DNA of 64,000 nt from HLUCCA09 sp965277275 (GCA_965277275.1 CBDICG010000002.1:558001-622000); one strand, 5' to 3'. Numbered from the stretch's first letter, positions 25,648 through 35,343 are shown. Program-made: numbers and translations. Notes: a model not told the origin generated them from the sequence alone.

Positions 25648-25851
25648 CTAGGCCTCGAACCCGCGTTCGATTCGCAAATAAGCTCTCAGCCGGTGCGCGG
25701 GATCATACGGCCCCTTGGCGCGGCGCCGGAATTCGGCATAACGAACCGCGTTTCGATCGATCTCGGGCGATTGCGCTCGCGCTGCGCGTGCGTACCGCAG
25801 GATCGGCGCATCGGCCCGTCCGCGGGGTTGGTCGAGAATGTGCTTTGCCAT
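25648..25851 (-). CDS. Small hypothetical protein, 67 residues
   Basis: The ATG at 25851 has an excellent ribosome site (GGAGGAGGACTTG) directly upstream, which is the best argument that this short frame is real. The product (MAKHILDQPRGRADAP...) is basic and helical, has no transmembrane segment or cysteine, and ends RIERGFEA. No family recognised. It lies downstream of nothing on its strand for several kilobases and upstream of a hairpin. Confidence 0.6.
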   Translation of the reverse strand: MAKHILDQPRGRADAPILRYARAARAQSPEIDRNAVRYAEFRRRAKGPYDPAHRLRAYLRIERGFEA

Positions 25852-25913
25852 CAAGTCCTCCTCCAATCACGTCCAAGTATACATGATTCGCCCCGTTGGT
25901 CTTGGATTCTGGC

Positions 25914-26984
25914 CTAGCGCCGCAGGGTCGGTGGCGCAGACCCGCTGGTTCCGGCGAGCCGCGAGACCGCCCAGCGCGCGGCGTCCCGCACGGTTTCGTC
26001 CGCATCTTCAACCAGGCGCTCCGCCACCTCCAGCAAATCCGGCCGACCGGAATTTCCGATTGCATAGAGAACGTTGCGCACAAACCGGTCGCGTCCGATC
26101 CGTTTGATCGGAGACCCGGAAAACCGCGCCCGGAAGCCCGCATCGTCAAGCAAAGCCAACCCGGCGAGGGGCGGCGCATCCAGATCCCCCCGCGCAGCGT
26201 AGCGCGTCTCCCGCGCGGCAACGGCGAACTTGTTCCACGGGCAAACGGCGAGACAATCGTCGCATCCGTAGATCCGGTTTCCCAGTTTGGCGCGCAACTC
26301 CTCGGGAACCGGCCCACGGTGCTCGATCGTGAGGTAGCTGATGCATCGCCGTGCATCGAGCTGGAACGGCGCGGGAAACGCATCCGTCGGGCAGACATCG
26401 AGGCAGGCGCGGCAGGTTCCGCAATGCTCGATCTCGGGCGGATCGGGCGGAAGGTCAGCAGCGGTGTAAATGCAGCCGAGAAAGAACCAGTTCCCGAGAT
26501 CGCGCCCCAGAAGGTTTGTGTGTTTGCCCTGCCAGCCCAGCCCGGCCGCCTGCCCCAGCGCCTTTTCCGGCACCGGCGCGGTATCGACGAAGACCTTCAC
26601 CTCGCACCCGGCCTCGGCCACCAGCCAGCGTGCGACCCGCTTCAGCCGTTTCTTGACCAGATCATGGTAATCGCGCCCCCGTGCATAGACAGAGATCGTC
26701 CCCGCCTCCGGCTGCGCGAGCGGCGCCATGGGGTCGGTCTGTGGCGTGTAGGGTTCGGCCAGCATCACGATGGACCGCGCCTGCGGCCAAAGCTGCGCGG
26801 GATCCCCCCGCCACGCCATCCGCTCCGCCATCCAGCCCATTTGCCCATGATACCCGAGCGCCACGAAGCGCTCCAATCGCTCCGGCATTTGCGGGACAGC
26901 ATCCGGGCGACAAACCCCGACCCGCGCAAATCCCTCATCGAGGGCCACGCGCGTGAGGGCAGTCTTGAGTCCGGTCGGCTCCAT
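25914..26984 (-). CDS. queG: Epoxyqueuosine reductase QueG
   Basis: The 356-residue cobalamin-dependent iron-sulfur enzyme reduces epoxyqueuosine to queuosine in tRNA wobble position 34. It has the N-terminal corrinoid-binding region with VDTAPVPEKALGQAAGLGWQGKH (the catalytic Asp in VDTAPV) and two [4Fe-4S] motifs, CGTCRACLDVCPTDAF and CDDCLAVCPWNKF. A C-terminal HEAT-like segment follows (VRNVLYAIGNSG ... VRDAARWA). The ATG at 26984 is preferred over a GTG three codons earlier. The neighbour fzlA-like gene beside queG is a combination I recall from alphaproteobacteria. Confidence 0.96.
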   Translation of the reverse strand: MEPTGLKTALTRVALDEGFARVGVCRPDAVPQMPERLERFVALGYHGQMGWMAERMAWRGDPAQLWPQARSIVMLAEPYTPQTDPMAPLAQPEAGTISVYARGRDYHDLVKKRLKRVARWLVAEAGCEVKVFVDTAPVPEKALGQAAGLGWQGKHTNLLGRDLGNWFFLGCIYTAADLPPDPPEIEHCGTCRACLDVCPTDAFPAPFQLDARRCISYLTIEHRGPVPEELRAKLGNRIYGCDDCLAVCPWNKFAVAARETRYAARGDLDAPPLAGLALLDDAGFRARFSGSPIKRIGRDRFVRNVLYAIGNSGRPDLLEVAERLVEDADETVRDAARWAVSRLAGTSGSAPPTLRR

Positions 26985-27023
26985 GGCGCGCACGGTAAGG
27001 CGCCATGGACCAATGCGATAGGC

Positions 27024-27305
27024 CTAGAGGAAGCCTTCGTTCGACAGCGACTGGATCTGGGCGTTACCCTGCAGATCGACCACGCAGAGCCACGGCGCAG
27101 CCTCTTCGCCCACGGTCATGCGCACGATGCTGTTGAGTTCCTGCGACTCGGAACTGGTGATATTGACCGTCGGATTGTTGGTCTCGAACATCACCTCCGT
27201 CCGGCATGCGGCCTGCGCCTCGGCAGACGCGGGCGGGGGCGGCTCGGGCACACAGGCACCAAGGGCAACGAGGCCGACAAAGACGGCCGGAAGCACGGGT
27301 TTCAT
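27024..27305 (-). CDS. Small putative lipoprotein
   Basis: The 93-residue product has a signal peptide with lipobox LVALGAC (Cys near residue 18) followed by Pro-rich VPEPPPP. The mature part contains two more cysteines (AACRTE and PWLCVVD) that could form a disulfide, and ends SLSNEGFL. The ATG at 27305 has AAGGAGACTTCTCGCT upstream. Probably exported and lipid-anchored; function unknown. It is separated from queG by 39 bases on the same strand. Confidence 0.8.
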   Translation of the reverse strand: MKPVLPAVFVGLVALGACVPEPPPPASAEAQAACRTEVMFETNNPTVNITSSESQELNSIVRMTVGEEAAPWLCVVDLQGNAQIQSLSNEGFL

Positions 27306-27615
27306 AGCGAGAAGTCTCCTTGCAGTGGGCGCCGGTGCGAATCCGGCCACACCAAAGAGCTTAATGGAACCGCACCGCGTTCGTGTAGGCCCATCTGACG
27401 ACGGGACCCCCAAGCCCCGGCCACACTCCAGAGCAAGTTGTGCGTTTGCGCCCCACGGCGGGACCAATGACACTCAATCTCATCACCAAGCAGTGCGCGA
27501 CGTTCACCTCAGGTTTTCACCAGCAACGCCAGCCCATCGCCAGTGGCGGTGGCAGCTTCGGGCGTCAGGCGCGGGGCAACGTGGGGAGGCGGCACTCCCA
27601 GGTCTCGCGCCAACC
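27306..27615. other. 310-bp gap between the fzlA-like gene and the lipoprotein gene
   Basis: I see no convincing gene. It should hold the lipoprotein promoter on the minus strand. A tRNA T-arm-like stretch at about 27328-27352 lacks the rest of a tRNA. The minus frame entering from fzlA stays open for about 100 bases but has no credible start. Confidence 0.4.
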
Positions 27616-28281
27616 TCAGAAATCCAGATCCGAATAGTGCGGCGGCTGCGGAAATCCCGGGACCTGATCGGCAAGGATGCTCCGGAACGCCGGGCGCGAC
27701 TTGATCTTGGCGTACCAGTCCTTGACGTTGTCCGACCGCGTCCAATCCACGTCAGAGATGTAATCCAGCGCGGAAAGATGCGCCGCGGCGGCGAAATCCG
27801 CGAGCGTCAGGCTGTCGCCCGCCAGCCAGCGCCGCTGGTCGAGAAGCCAATGCATGTAGTCGAGGTGGTACTTGATGGCGCGGGCGCCCGCCTTGACGTT
27901 CTTGCTCTCGGGAAAGCCGGATTTCATGATCTTCTTGTTCACCCGCTCGTAGAGCAGATTGGCGGTCACCTCGTGGTGAAACTTGTCATCGAACCACTGG
28001 CAGATCCGGCGCACCTCGTAGCGTTCCTTGGGATCAATGGGCATCAGCCGCGGCTCGGGCACCGTGTCGTCGAGGTATTCGCAGATGGCCTGGCTTTCCG
28101 CCATCGCCATGCCGTCCAACCGCAGGACAGGGACCTTCCCGGCCGGGTTCCGGCGCAGAAAGTCTGCCTCGCGCTCCCAGTACCGCTCTTCGACGAGTTC
28201 CACCTCGATGCGTTTTTCCCCCAGAACGAGGCGCACCTTTCGGCAGAATGGCGATAGCGGCACATGATAAAGGCGGGTCAT
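27616..28281 (-). CDS. fzlA: GST-fold protein, FzlA-like (FtsZ-binding division factor)
   Basis: The 221-residue protein has an N-terminal thioredoxin-like GST domain (YHVPLSPFCRKVRLVLGEK, NPAGKVPVL, ESQAICEYLDD) and an all-helical C-terminal domain. It ends in PHYSDLDF, the tail I recall for FzlA. In Caulobacter FzlA binds FtsZ filaments and drives constriction. Position two genes from queG supports the assignment. A generic glutathione transferase is the alternative. Start ATG 28281 has AAAGGGACAG upstream. Confidence 0.75.
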   Translation of the reverse strand: MTRLYHVPLSPFCRKVRLVLGEKRIEVELVEERYWEREADFLRRNPAGKVPVLRLDGMAMAESQAICEYLDDTVPEPRLMPIDPKERYEVRRICQWFDDKFHHEVTANLLYERVNKKIMKSGFPESKNVKAGARAIKYHLDYMHWLLDQRRWLAGDSLTLADFAAAAHLSALDYISDVDWTRSDNVKDWYAKIKSRPAFRSILADQVPGFPQPPHYSDLDF

Positions 28282-28335
28282 CTGTCCCTTTCCACTTGCT
28301 ATAAGCCAGTCTCTTGCAGGCTCCTTGGGGCTAAT

Positions 28336-29112
28336 TCAATCTTCAAAACAGGACGCGCGCCCATCATTGGCAATCGTGGCAGCGCCGTCGCGGATCGAGG
28401 CGGCCCGGCGCTGAAGCCAGGGGCTTGGGTTGGCGGCATCCCGCGCTTTCGGGTTGGGAAGAACGGCGGCGAGGCGGGCGGCCTGCACTGCGCTCAGATC
28501 CGCGGCGGATACACCGAAGTAGCTCTGCGCGGCCGCTTCGACGCCGAACACCCCTTCGTCGAACTCGGCGACGTTCAGGTAGACCTCGAGGATGCGCCGC
28601 TTGCTCCACACCAGCTCGACCGCCGGTGTGAGCATTGCCTCGATGGCCTTGCGCATCCAGCTCCGCCCCTGCCAAAGGTACACGTTCTTGACGGTCTGCT
28701 GGCTCAGGGTCGATGCGCCGCGTTGCGCACCCTCGTCCAGCGCATCGCGGATCGCCGCCATGTCGAACCCCCAATGCAGGCAGTAATTCGCATCCTCCGC
28801 AGCGACGGCCGATCGGGACATCACTGGCGCGATCTGGTCCATGGGCACCCAGGCCCGTTCGATCTCGCCGAGGCGGCGCTGCTCGGCCCACATGGTGTGC
28901 GTGATCGGAGGATTGAGCATAGCAAAGGTGAGCACCCCCACAGTGATCAGCACCAACGGAACGACGATCACCCACCGGATCGCGCGACGCAGCCACAGGG
29001 ACGCGCGCATCAAGAGCCCGGGGCGCTCCGGCGCCTTGCGCCGCCCGCGAACTGCGCCCTTGACCTTGGCGTCCGGACTTTTGCGCCCGCTCTTTCTTGC
29101 CTGCTTAGCCAC
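28336..29112 (-). CDS. mtgA: Monofunctional peptidoglycan glycosyltransferase
   Basis: The 258-residue GT51 enzyme polymerises lipid II into glycan strands at the inner membrane. A 40-residue basic N-terminus precedes one transmembrane helix (about 44-66). Motifs are AAEDANYCLHWGFD (catalytic Glu), GASTLSQQTVKNVYL, RKAIEAMLTPAVELVWSKR and ILEVYLNVAEFDEGVFG. The start is a GTG at 29112. It is upstream of fzlA on the same strand with 54 bases between, grouping two envelope and division functions. Confidence 0.95.
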   Translation of the reverse strand: MAKQARKSGRKSPDAKVKGAVRGRRKAPERPGLLMRASLWLRRAIRWVIVVPLVLITVGVLTFAMLNPPITHTMWAEQRRLGEIERAWVPMDQIAPVMSRSAVAAEDANYCLHWGFDMAAIRDALDEGAQRGASTLSQQTVKNVYLWQGRSWMRKAIEAMLTPAVELVWSKRRILEVYLNVAEFDEGVFGVEAAAQSYFGVSAADLSAVQAARLAAVLPNPKARDAANPSPWLQRRAASIRDGAATIANDGRASCFED

Positions 29113-29318
29113 GCGGGCGTTCTACCGTGCCGCGCGAGACGCCACAAACGAAGAAACGGACTAAAGGCGTGATGCGGAGATTTGCTCTAGGGAACCGGGG
29201 CAACATCCCCGGCGCGGCGCGTGATACCCTACGCCAACACCGGCAAGCACACGATGCTCACGCCATGTCGGCGGCTTCACCGCAGGGCGCGCGGCGCAGG
29301 CAGGGGCGTCGCCTTGGG

Positions 29319-30332
29319 TCAGATCTCCGAAGCGGCCATCAGCGGCTGTGCGCGGATCTCCTCACGCTCATGCAAAAGCGCCTGCCGCAGTGCAAGAGGA
29401 AGGCCCGAGAGCTCGGGGCTGTTGAAGAAGAGGCGCCGCAGCAAGCGCGCTTTCGGCGTTTCCCTGTGCAGCCAGTCACGTTCGCCGGGCTCAAGGTCCG
29501 TGTCATAGGCCATGGCGACGAGGCGGTACGGGCTCAGGCTTTCCCAGGTATAGACCTCTTCGGTCTCTCTCCACGGCTTGGTCGGTCCCAACGCATGGAT
29601 GAAGGCGGGCGTTCCGCGAACGGCATTCAAGGCGCGCGCCCACGGCCGATATCCCGTCTTCCGCAAGCACTGCGCGATATCGATGCTCTCCAAAACGAAC
29701 GCGAGCGGAAGGTGCGCGAAATCGGTGCTCCCAAGGAGAGCGCCCAAAATGGCCTCGTCGGATTGGAACGCGAGCGGCCGATTGATGCCTTCGAGCTCAC
29801 GCGCACGCATGTAAGCGTCTGATTGCAAAATCCGCTGCCACTCCAGCAAGAGCGGGCGATGAAGCGGGCCGAAGCGAATGAGACCGGCGTTGATCAGTGT
29901 CTCGGGCAGGTCTGTCCGGGGCTCGCGCCCCAGGTCGAGCGCCCGCTCCACGCAGTCACTGCCGAGAAGCATGCGCGGCGCTGTTGCGATCACCAGCGCA
30001 TCTTCCGGAGCATCAGTCAGGGACCGCGGCAGCTTGTTGGCGAGGATGATATCGGCATCGATCCAGCACGGCCGTTCGATGCCGTTGTCCATCAGCCAAA
30101 TGAGAAGCTCTGGCTTGATGTCCCACTCGACGCCTTTCGGCTCGGGCGCCGGGTGCACGACGACATTCGGCCGCGCGTCGAACCAGGCCACCAGAGCCGA
30201 CGGCAAGGGCGCGGTGAAGAGATGGAGCGCAGATTCCGGCGCGTGGCGCTCAAGACTGAGCGCCAGGAGCTTCAGGGCCACGAAATCCGTGGCCCTGCTC
30301 TCGAATGCGCAAAAGTCGATGCGAGTGCTCAC
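29319..30332 (-). CDS. Glycosyltransferase-like protein (GT-A fold), hypothetical
   Basis: The 337-residue protein has a GT8-like look: an N-terminal Rossmann-like part, a DxD motif in CWIDADIILANKLP (about residue 92), LINAGLIRFG resembling the NAG motif of GT8, and a QSDEAILGALL acceptor-region motif. The GTG start overlaps the gltB stop (GTGA), so it is translated behind glutamate synthase, an odd partner. Sugar donor and acceptor are unknown. I am fairly sure of the fold and not of the activity. Confidence 0.65.
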   Translation of the reverse strand: MSTRIDFCAFESRATDFVALKLLALSLERHAPESALHLFTAPLPSALVAWFDARPNVVVHPAPEPKGVEWDIKPELLIWLMDNGIERPCWIDADIILANKLPRSLTDAPEDALVIATAPRMLLGSDCVERALDLGREPRTDLPETLINAGLIRFGPLHRPLLLEWQRILQSDAYMRARELEGINRPLAFQSDEAILGALLGSTDFAHLPLAFVLESIDIAQCLRKTGYRPWARALNAVRGTPAFIHALGPTKPWRETEEVYTWESLSPYRLVAMAYDTDLEPGERDWLHRETPKARLLRRLFFNSPELSGLPLALRQALLHEREEIRAQPLMAASEI

Positions 30333-33300
30333 TCCGCAGGGACCGCCGTTTCTTCGATGCCAAGGGGATGTGGCAACTTGCCAAGCATCTCCTTGGGACA
30401 GACCTGCAGGAAGTTGCCACGCTCAAGATCCCAATGCTGCAGGATATCGGCGGCCAGCAGGCTGCCCGTCTCGGCGGCATGGCGTTCGATGAGCCCTTTC
30501 AGCTCGGCCTCCCAGTGGGGTTGCGTGACCGGGCAGATGACGAGCGTCTCCATGTTCATCATGTCTGCGGCCTCACCATCCGGATCGTGCAGATAGGCCA
30601 TGCCACCGGTCATGCCCGCACCAAAGTTGGCGCCGATCTGGCCGAGGATGACAGCGACACCGCCTGTCATATACTCACATCCGTTGGAGCCGCAGCCCTC
30701 GACAACCACACGCGCACCGGAGTTGCGCACCGCGAAGCGCTCACCGGCACGGCCCGAAGCAAAGAGATACCCATCGGTCGCCCCGTAGAGAACGGTATTG
30801 CCGATAATGACATTCTCATGCGCCTTGAGCGGCGAGGCCATCGGCGGGCGCACAACGATGGTGCCGCCCGAAAGCCCCTTGCCCACGTAATCGTTCGCGT
30901 CGCCCGACACCTCCAACTTCAGGCCCGGTGCCGCGAAGGCGCCGAGGGACTGGCCCGCCGAACCTGTCAGCTTGACGTGCAGGTGGTCAGGCTGGAGCGG
31001 GTTGCGCATGCCGAACCGCTGAACGATGTGGCTCGACGTCCGCGTTCCGATGGTGCGCAGCGTATTTTGCACCGCATAGCTCAGCTGCATCTTTTCGCCG
31101 TCCTGCAGGAAGCGCGCGGCGTCCTTGACGATCTCGGAGTCGAGCGTATCCGGCACCTTGTTGCGCGGCTTGTCTCGGTTGTACGTGATCTCGGCCGCGC
31201 CATCGACGGTGATGAGCATCGGGTTGAGATCGAGATCATCGAGATGCGCCGAGCCACGGCTGACCTGCATCAAGAGGTCCGCGCGGCCGATCACCTCGTC
31301 GAGCGACCGCGCCCCGATCTGGGCGAGGATCTCGCGCACTTCGGTGGCGTAGAAGGTGATGAGGTTCACCACCTTGTCCGCGTTGCCGGTGAACTTGGCG
31401 CGCAGCCGCTCATCCTGCGTACACACGCCCACCGGGCAGGTGTTGGACTGGCACTGACGCACCATGATGCACCCCATCGCGATGAGGGCGGCGGTGCCGA
31501 TGCCGTATTCCTCGGCCCCCATCATCGCGGCCATGACGATGTCCCGTCCCGTGCGCAAGCCGCCATCGGTGCGCAGCGTCACCCGCTCGCGCAGCTTGTT
31601 CATGGCGAGCACTTGGTGCGCTTCGGTCAGCCCCATCTCCCACGGCAGACCCGCGTACTTGATCGACGTTGCGGGAGAAGCGCCGGTGCCACCGTTGTGA
31701 CCGGAGATCAGGATGACGTCCGCTTCGGCCTTGGCCACGCCGGCGGCAATCGTGCCGACGCCGGAGGATGCAACGAGCTTCACCGTCACCTTGGCGCGCG
31801 GATTGATCTGCTTGAGATCGTAGATCAGCTGCGCGAGGTCTTCGATCGAGTAGATGTCGTGATGCGGCGGGGGCGAGATCAACGTCACGCCGGGCGTCGA
31901 ATGGCGCAGACGGGCGATAAGCTCGGTGACCTTCATGCCGGGCAGCTGGCCGCCCTCGCCGGGCTTGGCGCCCTGGGCGACCTTGATCTCCAGCTCCTCG
32001 CAATGGTTGAGGTATTCCGCCGTCACGCCGAAGCGGCCGGAGGCGACCTGCTTGATTTTCGCCGACGGGTTGTCGCCGTTGGGCTCGGGCACGAAATGCG
32101 CCGGATCTTCGCCGCCCTCACCGCTATCGGACTTCGCGCCAATGCGGTTCATGGCGACGTTGAGCGTCTTGTGCGCCTCCGGGCTGAGCGCGCCGAGCGA
32201 CATGCCCGGCGTCACAAAGCGCTTGCGGATCGAGGTAATACTCTCGACCTCCTCGATGGGCACGGGTTTGCCGAGCGGCTTGAAGTCCATCAGATCGCGC
32301 AGGTGGATCGGAGGGTTCGCGCGCATCTTGGCGCTGAACTGCTTCCACATCTCGTAGGACGCGCGGTCACACGCCGCTTGCAGCAAGTGCATCGACGTCG
32401 CTTCCCACGCATGGGTCTCGCCCGAGCGGCGCGCCTTGTAGAAGCCGCCGATCGGCAGCACATCCGCGCCGCCGCGCCAGCCGCGGGCGTGCACTTCCTC
32501 GACCTTCTTCTGGATGCCGCCGATCCCGATGCCGGAGATCCGCGAGATCATGCCGGGGAAATACTCCGCCACCATGGCGCGCGACAGGCCGACCGCCTCG
32601 AAGTTGAGCCCACCGCGGTAGGACGAGATCACCGAGATCCCCATCTTCGACATGATCTTGAGAAGGCCCGCATCGACCGCCTTTCGGAACCGGGCGACGG
32701 CCTCCGTCAGCGGGCCGTCGAGCAAGCCGCGCTCGATCCGGTCGGCGAGGCTGTCTTCGGCGAGGTAGGCGTTGACCGTAGTTGCGCCGCACCCGATCAG
32801 GACGGCGAAATAGTGCGGATCAATGCATTCGGCCGAGCGGACATTGAGCGAGCAGAACGTCCGCAGGCCCTTCTGCGTGAGCCAGCTGTGGACGGCAGAT
32901 GTCGCCAGGATCATCGGCATGGCGACCTTGGCGTCGCCCTGGTGCTGGTCCGTCAGAACGATGTGGCCCGCGCCGGAGCGCACGGCCTCTTCGGCCTCGG
33001 CCCGGATCCGCTCCAGCCCATCGCGCAGCGCGCTGCCACCCTCCCCCGCGGGGAAGGTACAATCGAGCTCTGCCCCCGGCGCGCCGAAATTCTCGACGAG
33101 CTTGTCGAACTGGGCATTGCCGACGAACGGGCTGTCGAGCACGATGATCTCGGTCTGCGAACTGTCCTCGTCGAGCACGTTCTTGAGGTTGCCGAACCGC
33201 GTCTTGAGGCTCATCACGCGGTATTCGCGCAGCGAGTCGATCGGCGGGTTCGTCACCTGGCTGAAGTTCTGCCGGAAGAAGTGGCTGAGGGGGCGATACT

Positions 33301-34867
33301 TCTCGGACAGCACGGCGGACGGCGTGTCATCCCCCATCGAGGCGAGCACTTCCTTGCCATCCTCGGCCATCGGCGCGAGCACCTGCTCCAGCTCCTCCAG
33401 CGAATAGCCCGCCGCGATCTGCCGCTTGCGCAGCTCCGCGCCGGAGAAGAGCGGCTTTTCCGTCGCCTCCGCCAGCACATCATCCAGCTCGGCGATCTTG
33501 CCGACCCACGCACCGAAGGGCTGGGCGGCGGCGAGCTTATCCTTGATCTCGACGTCGTGGTAGAGCTTGCCGTCTTCCATATCGACGGCGATCATCTGGC
33601 CCGGGCCCAAAGCGCCCTTCTCGACGACTGTGGCTTCGTTGGTCGGCACCATGCCCACCTCGGAGCCCGCGATCAGCAGCCCGTCGCCCGTCACGACGTA
33701 GCGCATCGGGCGCAGGCCGTTGCGATCGAGACCGCCGCAAACCCAGCGGCCATCGGTCATCGCCAGAGCGGCGGGGCCGTCCCACGGCTCCATCACCGAG
33801 TTGACGTAGGAATACATGTCGCGCCAAGCCTGCGGCAGCTCCACAGCCTGCTTGGACCAGCTCTCCGGAACCAGCATCGTCTTGGCCATCGGCGCGCTGC
33901 GCCCCGCCCGCACCAGCACCTCGAAGACGGCATCCAGCGCGGCGGAGTCCGACGAGCCCTGGGCGATCACCGGCTTGATGTCGTCGGCCATGTCGCCGAA
34001 CGCGCCCGAAGTCATGCGGATCTCGTGGCTCTTCATCCAGTTGGTGTTGCCCTTCAGCGTGTTGATCTCGCCGTTGTGAGCCAGCATGCGGAAGGGCTGG
34101 GCGAGCCACCATTGCGGGAACGTGTTCGTCGAATAGCGCTGGTGGTAGATCGCAAAGGCGCTCTCGAAGCGATCGTCCTTGAGGTCGGGATAAAACTCCG
34201 CGACGTCCTGGGCGAGAAACATGCCCTTGTAGATGATCGACCGGCACGACAGCGAGCAGATGTAGAAATCCGGCACGCGCGCGGCCACAGCGGCCTTCTC
34301 GATGCGGCGGCGGATGACGTAGAGCTCGCGCTCGAACGTCTCTTCATCAACGCCCTTGGAGTTCGCGATCAGGATTTGTTCGATCTCGGGCCGGGTGGCG
34401 TTGGCCTTTTCGCCCAGCACAGCAACATCGACCGGCACGTGGCGCCAGCCATAGATGTAGTAGCCCATGCGGAGGACTTCGGTCTCCACAATCGTCCGCG
34501 CCGTCTCTTGTGCGCCGAAATCGACTCGCGGCAGGAAGATCTGACCGACGGCGATCCGGTGATCCATGTCCGGCTCGTGCCCGGTGCGGCGGATCTGGTC
34601 ATAGAAGAACGGCACCGGAATCTGCACATGGATGCCCGCGCCATCGCCTGTCTTGCCATCGGCATCGACGGCGCCGCGGTGCCAGACGGCCTTCAGCGCG
34701 GCGATGCCGTCTTCGACAACCTTGCGGGACTTCTTGCCGTCGAGCGACACGACAAGCCCGACGCCGCACGAGCTGTGCTCGTCGGCTTCGCGGAACATGC
34801 CGTTCTCTTCCATCCAGCGGCGCTTTTCGGCTTCGGCGGCGGCCCAGTTGGCGTCATAGGTCGTCAT
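30329..34867 (-). CDS. gltB: Glutamate synthase (NADPH) large subunit
   Basis: The 1512-residue enzyme makes glutamate from glutamine and 2-oxoglutarate. A 33-residue propeptide precedes the nucleophile Cys34 (EHSSCGVGLV) of the glutaminase domain. The central and FMN domains follow, then the [3Fe-4S] motif CIMVRQCQSNTCPVGVC and the C-terminal beta-helix (GGTIVVRPP, GSNGCEYMTGGVAVILG). The ATG at 34867 overlaps the preceding GFA-family gene (ATGA) and has GAGGGGGATTTGCC upstream. It belongs to the gltD-GFA-GFA-gltB-GT unit. Confidence 0.98.
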   Translation of the reverse strand: MTTYDANWAAAEAEKRRWMEENGMFREADEHSSCGVGLVVSLDGKKSRKVVEDGIAALKAVWHRGAVDADGKTGDGAGIHVQIPVPFFYDQIRRTGHEPDMDHRIAVGQIFLPRVDFGAQETARTIVETEVLRMGYYIYGWRHVPVDVAVLGEKANATRPEIEQILIANSKGVDEETFERELYVIRRRIEKAAVAARVPDFYICSLSCRSIIYKGMFLAQDVAEFYPDLKDDRFESAFAIYHQRYSTNTFPQWWLAQPFRMLAHNGEINTLKGNTNWMKSHEIRMTSGAFGDMADDIKPVIAQGSSDSAALDAVFEVLVRAGRSAPMAKTMLVPESWSKQAVELPQAWRDMYSYVNSVMEPWDGPAALAMTDGRWVCGGLDRNGLRPMRYVVTGDGLLIAGSEVGMVPTNEATVVEKGALGPGQMIAVDMEDGKLYHDVEIKDKLAAAQPFGAWVGKIAELDDVLAEATEKPLFSGAELRKRQIAAGYSLEELEQVLAPMAEDGKEVLASMGDDTPSAVLSEKYRPLSHFFRQNFSQVTNPPIDSLREYRVMSLKTRFGNLKNVLDEDSSQTEIIVLDSPFVGNAQFDKLVENFGAPGAELDCTFPAGEGGSALRDGLERIRAEAEEAVRSGAGHIVLTDQHQGDAKVAMPMILATSAVHSWLTQKGLRTFCSLNVRSAECIDPHYFAVLIGCGATTVNAYLAEDSLADRIERGLLDGPLTEAVARFRKAVDAGLLKIMSKMGISVISSYRGGLNFEAVGLSRAMVAEYFPGMISRISGIGIGGIQKKVEEVHARGWRGGADVLPIGGFYKARRSGETHAWEATSMHLLQAACDRASYEMWKQFSAKMRANPPIHLRDLMDFKPLGKPVPIEEVESITSIRKRFVTPGMSLGALSPEAHKTLNVAMNRIGAKSDSGEGGEDPAHFVPEPNGDNPSAKIKQVASGRFGVTAEYLNHCEELEIKVAQGAKPGEGGQLPGMKVTELIARLRHSTPGVTLISPPPHHDIYSIEDLAQLIYDLKQINPRAKVTVKLVASSGVGTIAAGVAKAEADVILISGHNGGTGASPATSIKYAGLPWEMGLTEAHQVLAMNKLRERVTLRTDGGLRTGRDIVMAAMMGAEEYGIGTAALIAMGCIMVRQCQSNTCPVGVCTQDERLRAKFTGNADKVVNLITFYATEVREILAQIGARSLDEVIGRADLLMQVSRGSAHLDDLDLNPMLITVDGAAEITYNRDKPRNKVPDTLDSEIVKDAARFLQDGEKMQLSYAVQNTLRTIGTRTSSHIVQRFGMRNPLQPDHLHVKLTGSAGQSLGAFAAPGLKLEVSGDANDYVGKGLSGGTIVVRPPMASPLKAHENVIIGNTVLYGATDGYLFASGRAGERFAVRNSGARVVVEGCGSNGCEYMTGGVAVILGQIGANFGAGMTGGMAYLHDPDGEAADMMNMETLVICPVTQPHWEAELKGLIERHAAETGSLLAADILQHWDLERGNFLQVCPKEMLGKLPHPLGIEETAVPAE

Positions 34868-35343
34868 GGCAAATCCCCCTCGATGTGGCGGTTCGTTGCT
34901 TCAAATTCGGCGCGCGTCTTGCGCCGGTGATCCCCGCCCAGCGGCGCATAGGCCGGGGCGCGGTCGGTGTAGATTTCGGAAATCAGCGGAAAGTCCGCTG
35001 CTCCGTCGAAGAGCCCTGGCATCAGCTCGTAGGGCGAGGCGTCGCTGTCGGTGTCGCGCAGCCACAGATGCGTTCCGCAGCGCGAGCAGAAGACCCGTTC
35101 GGAGAAGGGGGTCGAGGCAAACCGCGTGACATCGCCCGTGACCGACACAGCCTCGGGCTCTGCCAGGAAGGCGCCCCAGATCGTCCCGTTCCAGCGCTGG
35201 CAGATCCGGCAATGGCAGACCCCGACCGCCCCGAGATGGGAGCCTTCCACGCGGATCGACACCGCGCCGCAGAGGCAATGCCCCTCGATCGCGTCGTGCT
35301 TGCGATAGGCTTCGACCCACGACTTGTCCGCGCTCTCGCTCAT
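34864..35343 (-). CDS. GFA family zinc-binding protein (first of two)
   Basis: The 159-residue GFA/CENP-V fold protein has the Cys sets HCLCGAVSI, VCHCRICQRWNG and FCSRCGTHLW that bind zinc. Members include glutathione-dependent formaldehyde-activating enzymes, but most have no known substrate. It overlaps gltB by ATGA and the second GFA gene by ATGA, so all are co-translated. The two copies here share the metal motifs but little else, so they are paralogues from an old duplication or separate acquisitions. Confidence 0.88.
   Translation of the reverse strand: MSESADKSWVEAYRKHDAIEGHCLCGAVSIRVEGSHLGAVGVCHCRICQRWNGTIWGAFLAEPEAVSVTGDVTRFASTPFSERVFCSRCGTHLWLRDTDSDASPYELMPGLFDGAADFPLISEIYTDRAPAYAPLGGDHRRKTRAEFEATNRHIEGDLP

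Noticed and set aside
27325..27352. tRNA-like T-arm followed by ACACCA
   Set aside because: The stem GCCGG/CCGGC with a 7-base loop is present, but the loop reads TGCGAAT, the spacing to CCA is too short for an acceptor stem, and no matching acceptor or anticodon arm lies upstream.
30305..34930. A 1541-codon open frame on the plus strand opposite gltB
   Set aside because: It mirrors gltB codon for codon, is rich in Arg, His and Leu, has no domains, and is the usual antisense artefact of GC-rich third positions.
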